64,000 bases of DNA from Pseudomonadales bacterium. GTDB taxonomy: Bacteria; Pseudomonadota; Gammaproteobacteria; Pseudomonadales; Ketobacteraceae. Below, in pieces: positions 58,907-64,000 of the stretch (the stretch's first letter is position 1; the number at the start of each line of letters is the position of its first letter). The translations under genes and the position numbers were made by a program. Location of the stretch: assembly GCA_020062665.1 (NCBI GenBank), contig JAGUVW010000043.1, positions 1-64,000 of the forward strand, given 5' to 3'. A model generated the notes under the pieces. It was not told where the DNA came from. It made no database searches and saw nothing but the letters and a program-made list of their open reading frames with translations.

Positions 58907-59761
58907 ATGACAGCCAAGATCATCGACGGTAACAGCATTGCCAAGCATATAAAGGAAGATGTCAAAATCCGCGTTCAGCGTCGAATTGAACAGGGATTGC
59001 GCCAGCCTGGTCTGGCCGTGATTCTGGTGGGTGGCGATCCTGCGTCGAAGGTCTATGTGCAGAAGAAGCGCCAATCCTGCGAGGAAGTGGGCTTTGTGTC
59101 CCGCGCTTATGATCTGCCCGACACCACCAGCCAGGCTGATCTTCTGGCTCTGGTGGAGACACTCAATCTCGATCCCGGCATCGACGGCATTCTGGTTCAG
59201 CTTCCCCTGCCCGCCCATATCGACGACAAGACGGTAATCAACGCCATTCGCCCGGACAAGGATGTGGACGGCTTCCACCCCTATAACATGGGGCGACTGG
59301 CGCAACGCATTCCCCTGCTCCGCCCCTGCACGCCCCGAGGCATCATGACGCTGATTGAAAGCACCGGTGTCGATGTGCTGGGGCTGGAGGCTGTGGTAGT
59401 GGGCGCGTCCAATATCGTGGGCCGTCCGATGTCGCTGGAATTGCTGTTGGCAGGCTGCACGGTGACGACCTGCCATCGTTTTACAAAGAATCTTCGCGCC
59501 CATGTCGAGCGGGCAGAATTGCTGGTGGTGGCCGTAGGCAAACCGGAATTTCTGCCTGGCGAATGGGTCAAACCCGGCGCCATTGTGATCGACGTGGGCA
59601 TCAACCGTTGCGCAGACGGCAAGCTGCGGGGCGATGTACAGTATGCCGCTGCCGCTGAGCGTGCCAGCTGGATTACACCGGTGCCCGGCGGTGTGGGCCC
59701 GATGACCGTGGCAACACTGCTGGACAACACATTGATCGCTGCAGAACAGTACCATCAATAA
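58907..59761 (+). CDS. folD: bifunctional methylenetetrahydrofolate dehydrogenase/cyclohydrolase
   Basis: 284 residues (E. coli 288). Interconverts methylene-, methenyl- and formyl-tetrahydrofolate. The catalytic Lys lies in [16 protein letters not shown] (about 42-57); [25 protein letters not shown] and the NADP loop [17 protein letters not shown] are diagnostic, as is [15 protein letters not shown] at the end. ATG 58907 (MTAKIIDG) is the family start; an open frame back to 58844 was not used. It diverges from the tRNA operon, and ppiB follows after 38 bases. Confidence 0.96.
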   Translation: MTAKIIDGNSIAKHIKEDVKIRVQRRIEQGLRQPGLAVILVGGDPASKVYVQKKRQSCEEVGFVSRAYDLPDTTSQADLLALVETLNLDPGIDGILVQLPLPAHIDDKTVINAIRPDKDVDGFHPYNMGRLAQRIPLLRPCTPRGIMTLIESTGVDVLGLEAVVVGASNIVGRPMSLELLLAGCTVTTCHRFTKNLRAHVERAELLVVAVGKPEFLPGEWVKPGAIVIDVGINRCADGKLRGDVQYAAAAERASWITPVPGGVGPMTVATLLDNTLIAAEQYHQ

Positions 59762-59799
59762 ACCAAGCAACCTGTTACCAAACAGAAAGGGATCCTGAC

Positions 59800-60312
59800 A
59801 TGCAAGCACTTCTCGTCATTCTTCACACCAACATGGGCGACATCAAGCTGGAGCTGGACAAGGCCAAGGCGCCCGTTACCGTGGAAAATTTTGTGCAGTA
59901 TGTGAAAGACGGCCACTACGACGGCACCATTTTCCACCGCGTGATTGGCAACTTCATGATTCAGGGCGGCGGCTTCGACAAGGACATGAAACAGAAGCCC
60001 ACCAATGCACCGATCAAGAACGAGGCCAACAATGGCCTGAAAAACGAAGTGGGCACCATCGCCATGGCGCGCACGCAGGATCCTCACTCCGCTTCCTCGC
60101 AGTTTTTCATCAACGTTGCAGACAACAGCTTCCTGAACTTCTCCTCCGAGAGCCGCCAGGGCTGGGGTTACGCAGTATTCGGCAAAGTGGTCGACGGCAT
60201 GGACGTGGTGAATAACATCAAGAACGTGAAAACCACCAACAGTGGCTTCCATGAAAACGTGCCGGTGAACCCTGTGATCATCGAAAAAGCGGAACTGGTT
60301 GAAGCCAAGTAA
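59800..60312 (+). CDS. ppiB: cytoplasmic peptidyl-prolyl cis-trans isomerase B (cyclophilin)
   Basis: 170 residues, one cyclophilin domain and no signal peptide, so cytoplasmic. Active-site segments: [15 protein letters not shown] (catalytic Arg), [20 protein letters not shown] and [15 protein letters not shown]. Its TAA overlaps the lpxH ATG in TAATG, so translation is coupled. Confidence 0.95.
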   Translation: MQALLVILHTNMGDIKLELDKAKAPVTVENFVQYVKDGHYDGTIFHRVIGNFMIQGGGFDKDMKQKPTNAPIKNEANNGLKNEVGTIAMARTQDPHSASSQFFINVADNSFLNFSSESRQGWGYAVFGKVVDGMDVVNNIKNVKTTNSGFHENVPVNPVIIEKAELVEAK

Positions 60313-61046
60313 TGGCTCAGCTGTTCGTTTCCGATCTGCATCTGGAAGACACGCGCCCGGACATCACCCGGGCGTTTTTTCATCTGCTGGACTCACTGCA
60401 GGGACAGTTCGATACGCTGTATCTGCTGGGTGATATTTTTGAAGTCTGGCTGGGTGATGATACGCCGTCGCACTGCGCGGATCAGCTGGCAGACCGGCTC
60501 CGCGCAATGGCCGATACGGGGATTCGGGTTTTTCTGCTGCATGGCAACCGGGATTTTTTAGTTGGCTCGCACTATGCGGCCCGTTGCGGCGCGCAGCTCG
60601 TTGAGGAACCCGTTTTACTGCGAGTCGCCGGTCAGAATGCGTTGCTGATGCACGGCGATGTGCTTTGCACCCAGGATACGGATTATCAGGCGTTTCGAAA
60701 CATGGTGCGCGATCCCACATGGCAACAGGCTTTTCTGGCCAAATCACTGGACGAGCGCATCGCCATCGGCCGGCATCTGCGGGATAAGAGCCAGCAGAGC
60801 GCAAAGGAGAAAGCCGACTACATCATGGATGTGACGCAGGCGGAAGTCGTCGCAGTGATGGCGCAATATCAGGTGAATCTGCTGATTCATGGCCACACGC
60901 ACCGGCCTGCCACTCACTCCGTTCAATTGAATTCAGGCGCGGGCACCCGCATGGTGCTGGGCGACTGGTATCAGCAGGGCTGGTACATTCTGGCAGACGA
61001 TCACGCCGCTGAGCTGAAGCCGTTTCCCTTTACTGCCGCGATTTGA
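60312..61046 (+). CDS. lpxH: UDP-2,3-diacylglucosamine diphosphatase
   Basis: 244 residues. Hydrolyses UDP-diacylglucosamine to lipid X in lipid A synthesis. Calcineurin-type metallophosphatase motifs in order: FVSDLHLED, GDIFEVWLGDD, HGNRDFL, HGDVLCTQD and HGHTHRP. It overlaps ppiB by one base. Its last 17 bases overlap the end of the convergent miaE gene. The acyltransferase gene at 61,780 acts later in the same pathway. Confidence 0.96.
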   Translation: MAQLFVSDLHLEDTRPDITRAFFHLLDSLQGQFDTLYLLGDIFEVWLGDDTPSHCADQLADRLRAMADTGIRVFLLHGNRDFLVGSHYAARCGAQLVEEPVLLRVAGQNALLMHGDVLCTQDTDYQAFRNMVRDPTWQQAFLAKSLDERIAIGRHLRDKSQQSAKEKADYIMDVTQAEVVAVMAQYQVNLLIHGHTHRPATHSVQLNSGAGTRMVLGDWYQQGWYILADDHAAELKPFPFTAAI

Positions 61047-61668
61047 GGACTCCCGCCGGCACGCCGCTATGGAAGCGGAAGTCGGTATCCGGTGACTCGA
61101 TCAGCTCACGCTCGATCTGCCGGAAAAATTCGATCCGGTCTTCGATTGATACCGAAGAATATTCCCGCGCCAGTTCAAGATAGTCCTCATAATGGCGGCT
61201 CTCGGATTTCAGCAGAAACACGTAGTAGCGACCGATGTCGGCAGTATCGGGATTGGCAATCAGCAACGGTGCCAGCGCATCAAAACGCTCGCACGAACGC
61301 GCCTCGATAAACGCGCCGATGATCAGGGTGTCCACCAGTTTTTCCGGCTCCTGCTGACGGATGTGCTGACGCAGGCCCTGGGCATAACGGGCAGGCGTCA
61401 GGTGCGCGTAGGTCACACCGTGCTGCTCCATCAACTCCAGCACTTGCTCGAAATGCAGCATTTCTTCCCGCGCCAGCTGGGACAGTTTGAACAGCAGATT
61501 GCGCTTATCCACGTAGCGGAACAGCAGATTCAGCGCGGTGGATGCTGCTTTTTTTTCGCAGTGAGCGTGATCCACCAGCAGAATGTCCAGATGCGCCAGT
61601 GCCTGATCGAGCCAGGCCTGTGGCGTGGGACAACCGAGGAATGCTTTGACCTGATCCAGTTCTGCCAT
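61030..61668 (-). CDS. miaE: tRNA-(ms2io6A)-hydroxylase
   Basis: 212 residues, ferritin-like diiron monooxygenase that hydroxylates the isopentenyl group of ms2i6A37 in tRNA. The iron ligands fall in AREEMLHFEQVLELM, IGAFIEARSCERFDALAP and KSESRHYEDYLELA. ATG 61668 (MAELDQVKAFLG) was chosen because a -10 box lies 35 bases upstream; an ATG at 61704 would begin inside that box. The 3' end overlaps lpxH by 17 bases. Confidence 0.92.
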   Translation of the reverse strand: MAELDQVKAFLGCPTPQAWLDQALAHLDILLVDHAHCEKKAASTALNLLFRYVDKRNLLFKLSQLAREEMLHFEQVLELMEQHGVTYAHLTPARYAQGLRQHIRQQEPEKLVDTLIIGAFIEARSCERFDALAPLLIANPDTADIGRYYVFLLKSESRHYEDYLELAREYSSVSIEDRIEFFRQIERELIESPDTDFRFHSGVPAGVLKSRQ

Positions 61669-61702
61669 GGGTTTACCAACGTTTACGAATTCAGCCGGGC
61701 GC

Positions 61703-61708
61703 ATTATA
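61703..61708 (-). promoter_or_regulatory. miaE -10 element
   Basis: Perfect TATAAT on the minus strand, placing the transcript start about 25-30 bases before ATG 61668. The -35 is not convincing. Confidence 0.45.
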
Positions 61709-61779
61709 GGGTTTTCGTAGAGGGATGGCGATTTTTGCCCTATTCTTTGGCGTCGGGTTTGTTTGCTGGGACACTGCTT

Positions 61780-62670
61780 GTGGATGTGAAAGGTTCCGTC
61801 ATCGTTGCTGCGTTTAAATTGCTGGGATTGATGCCTCTGCCGGTGGTTACGCGCGCTGGCGCCATGCTGGGCCGCCTGACCTGGCACCTTGCTCGGGACA
61901 TGCGTCGCGTTACGCTGATCAATCTGCAAATCTGCTTTCCTGAAATGCCGCTGAAGGAACGCAAGCGACTGGCGCGGGTATCCGTGATCGAAACAGTGAT
62001 GACGGTGTGCGAATCCGGCGCGGTGTGGACACGCAAACCAGCTGAAATCACGCCGTATATCACGTCCACCCAGGGCGAGGAATTGATCCAGCAAGCGCTG
62101 GACTCCGGGCGCGGCGTGATCCTGATTGTGCCGCATCTGGGTAACTGGGAGATTGCCAATTACCACGTCTCGTCCAAGTATCCCTTCATGGCGATGTACG
62201 CGCCGGTTCCACTGCCGGCGCTCGACCGGCTGATCTTCAATGCGCGTAGCCAGATGGATGCCGAATTTGTCCCGGCTGACCGGTCTGGCGTGGTCTCACT
62301 CGTGAGTTTTCTGAGCAAGGGAGGTCTGACCGGTGTTCTGCCGGATCAGCAACCCAGCCAGAAGAGCGGTGTGTTCGTGCCCTTCTTCAACAAGGATGCA
62401 CTGACGCCCGTCCTGATCGCCAAGCTGCTGCAACGCACCGGCTCGCTAGCCTTCGGCTATACCTGCCTGCGCAATTCCGACAACAAATCCTTCCGCACCG
62501 TGTGCATTCCCGCTGATGCCGAGATTTACAGCCAGGATGATCGGGTATCTGCCACCGCCATGAACCGCACCATCGAGCAACTGATCCGCATGGCGCCCGA
62601 GCAATATCAGTGGGAGTACAAACGCTTCAACAAGCGCCCCTCCAAGGACGAGCCTCGCCCCTACAACTGA
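61780..62670 (+). CDS. lysophospholipid acyltransferase (LpxL/HtrB-type lipid A acyltransferase family)
   Basis: 296 residues from GTG 61780. An N-terminal membrane-associated helix (about 5-30), then the acyltransferase core with the catalytic HxxxxxE motif in VPHLGNWEIANYH, a GVLPDQQPSQKSGVFVPFF segment and FGYTCLRN. Adds a secondary acyl chain to lipid A or a similar glycerolipid. No earlier ATG exists in frame without running into miaE; GTG 61780 has GGGA 9 bases upstream, and GTG 61786 is an alternative. It diverges from miaE. Whether it adds lauroyl, myristoyl or another chain cannot be told. Confidence 0.87.
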   Translation: MDVKGSVIVAAFKLLGLMPLPVVTRAGAMLGRLTWHLARDMRRVTLINLQICFPEMPLKERKRLARVSVIETVMTVCESGAVWTRKPAEITPYITSTQGEELIQQALDSGRGVILIVPHLGNWEIANYHVSSKYPFMAMYAPVPLPALDRLIFNARSQMDAEFVPADRSGVVSLVSFLSKGGLTGVLPDQQPSQKSGVFVPFFNKDALTPVLIAKLLQRTGSLAFGYTCLRNSDNKSFRTVCIPADAEIYSQDDRVSATAMNRTIEQLIRMAPEQYQWEYKRFNKRPSKDEPRPYN

Positions 62671-62779
62671 CGGTTCCCGCCCCCTTCCGGTGCACATAAA
62701 ACCGGTTGATTCTGCAGGCAATTCGCCGGATTGTTCAGAAACGCCGAGCGACTGCGCTACTGTAATGGTGGCCCAGTTC

Positions 62780-62788
62780 TGGTATACT
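62780..62788 (+). promoter_or_regulatory. possible extended -10 promoter of acnB
   Basis: TGG followed by TATACT (62783-62788), 107 bases before the acnB start. The -35 is unclear. The gap 62671-62894 holds nothing else recognisable. Confidence 0.5.
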
Positions 62789-62894
62789 TTTGCGCGCCCA
62801 AATTTCGGTATCGCCGCTGTCGGCTGTCTTCTCAAGGACCTGGGCCCTGATTCAGTCACCGCAACCCGAACACACTGTGTAGAGAGGTCATATC

Positions 62895-64000
62895 GTGCTC
62901 GAAGCCTATCGTAACCATGTCGCTGAACGTGCCGCTCAAGGCATCCCCCCCAAACCCCTGGACGAGAAACAGACCGCCGCACTGGTCGAGTTGCTGAAGA
63001 ATCCTCCCAAAGGCGAAGAGCAATTTCTGGTTGAGCTGCTGACCTACCGCGTTCCCGCCGGTGTGGATCAGGCCGCCTATGTGAAGGCTGGCTTTCTGGC
63101 CGCAGTGGCTAAGGGCGAAACCAAATCCCCGCTGATCAGCCGCGAGAAAGCCACCGAACTGCTGGGCACCATGCTGGGCGGCTACAACGTCGATCCGCTG
63201 ATCGATCTGCTGGATGACGCCGCCGTTGGCAAGATCGCCGCCAAGGGCCTGTCCCACACCCTGCTGATTTTCGATTCCTTCCACGATGTGGTGGAAAAGG
63301 CCAAGACCAACGCCAACGCGAAAGCGGTGCTGGAGTCCTGGGCCAATGCCGAGTGGTTCACCAGCCAGCCGGAAGTGGCGAAGAAAATCACCGTCACTGT
63401 GTTCAAGGTGACGGGTGAAACCAACACCGACGACCTGTCCCCCGCCCAGGATGCCTGGAGCCGCCCCGACATCCCGCTGCACGCCAACGCCATGCTGAAA
63501 AACGCCCGCGAAGGCATCAACCCGGACAAGCCGGGCGAAATCGGCCCCATCAAGCAGCTGGAAGCACTGAAAGCCAAAGGCCACACCGTTGCTTATGTGG
63601 GCGACGTAGTGGGCACCGGTTCTTCCCGTAAGTCCGCTACCAACTCGGTATTGTGGTTCACCGGCGACGACATCCCCTTCGTGCCGAACAAGCGCCAGGG
63701 CGGCATCTGCATCGGCGGCAAGATCGCTCCCATCTTCTACAACACCATGGAAGACGCCGGCGCTCTGCCGTTTGAAACCGACGTGTCGAACCTGAACATG
63801 GGCGACGTGGTCGATATCTACCCGTACGAAGGCAAGATCTGCAAGCACGGCACCGACCAGGTGATTTCCACCTTCGAACTCAAGTCCGACGTAATTCTGG
63901 ATGAAGTGCGCGCCGGTGGCCGTATCAATCTGATCATCGGCCGTGGCCTGACTGGCAAGGCCCGTGAAGCACTGGGTCTGCCCGCTTCCACCCTGTTCCG
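62895..64000 (+). CDS. acnB: aconitate hydratase B, 5' part (cut by window end)
   Basis: 368 codons of a protein that is normally about 860 residues. Starts at GTG 62895 with GAGAGG 8 bases upstream, giving MLEAYRNHVAERAAQGIPPK, the AcnB start. The visible part is the HEAT-like domain (about 1-160) and the swivelling domain with DVVGTGSSRKSATNSVLWF near residue 236-254 and KRQGGICIGGKIAPIF. The [4Fe-4S]-binding cysteines lie beyond the window. Interconverts citrate and isocitrate, and often 2-methylcitrate intermediates; the apo form can bind RNA. Confidence 0.96.
   Translation, partial: MLEAYRNHVAERAAQGIPPKPLDEKQTAALVELLKNPPKGEEQFLVELLTYRVPAGVDQAAYVKAGFLAAVAKGETKSPLISREKATELLGTMLGGYNVDPLIDLLDDAAVGKIAAKGLSHTLLIFDSFHDVVEKAKTNANAKAVLESWANAEWFTSQPEVAKKITVTVFKVTGETNTDDLSPAQDAWSRPDIPLHANAMLKNAREGINPDKPGEIGPIKQLEALKAKGHTVAYVGDVVGTGSSRKSATNSVLWFTGDDIPFVPNKRQGGICIGGKIAPIFYNTMEDAGALPFETDVSNLNMGDVVDIYPYEGKICKHGTDQVISTFELKSDVILDEVRAGGRINLIIGRGLTGKAREALGLPASTLF

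Noticed and set aside
61192-61779. Long N-terminal extension of the acyltransferase frame
   Set aside because: It is antisense to miaE and has no acyltransferase features; the membrane helix begins right after GTG 61780.

Overview
The window looks like core chromosome of a gammaproteobacterium of the Pseudomonadales / former Oceanospirillales kind (inference). Supporting genes include fimL, thrH, an APS-type cysH next to cysB, a sulfite reductase followed by a DUF934 gene, miaE, the tig-clpP-clpX-lon-hupB-ppiD cluster and the yafS/gloB/mltD neighbourhood. From memory, many of these genes also lie near each other in Pseudomonas aeruginosa. Coding density is high, codon use looks even, and I see no prophage, insertion sequence, CRISPR array or integron.

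Left part (1-19,900): a broken TraR/DksA-like fragment, a class III nucleotide cyclase fused to an FHA domain, hisI, the divergent pair ppsA/ppsR, pabB convergent with thrH, a sulfur block (APS reductase, a thioredoxin-fold protein, cysB), a universal stress protein, a small secreted unknown, an operon of two AddAB-like helicase/nuclease genes plus a 5'-nucleotidase gene, DAHP synthase and nfuA.

Middle (20,000-41,500): metH with a MATE transporter and a DUF2970 gene; sulfite reductase with its DUF934 partner; a divergent pair formed by an unknown gene and an ArsM-like methyltransferase; a minus-strand run fimL-nudC-membrane protein-sohB-yhdH; yafS-like/rnhA/dnaQ diverging from gloB/mltD; and an HDOD-GAF signalling protein.

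Right part (41,600-64,000): a complete Yej-type peptide ABC importer with two tandem binding proteins; the protein-quality-control cluster ppiD, hupB, lon, clpX, clpP, tig, with convincing heat-shock (sigma-32) promoter matches before lon and clpP; a tRNA operon (Pro-Arg-His) with a strong promoter; folD-ppiB-lpxH; miaE diverging from a lipid A type acyltransferase; and the 5' part of acnB, cut by the window edge.

Themes that link neighbours are sulfate assimilation (cysH, cysB, cysI, DUF934), gluconeogenic control (ppsA and its kinase/phosphatase ppsR), recombination/repair (AddAB-like pair) and proteostasis. I do not see a clear new multi-gene system. The least explained items are the AddAB-like operon ending in a nucleotidase, the ArsM/unknown gene pair, the cyclase-FHA protein with an altered specificity residue, the thioredoxin-fold protein next to APS reductase, and several inverted repeats in regulatory gaps.
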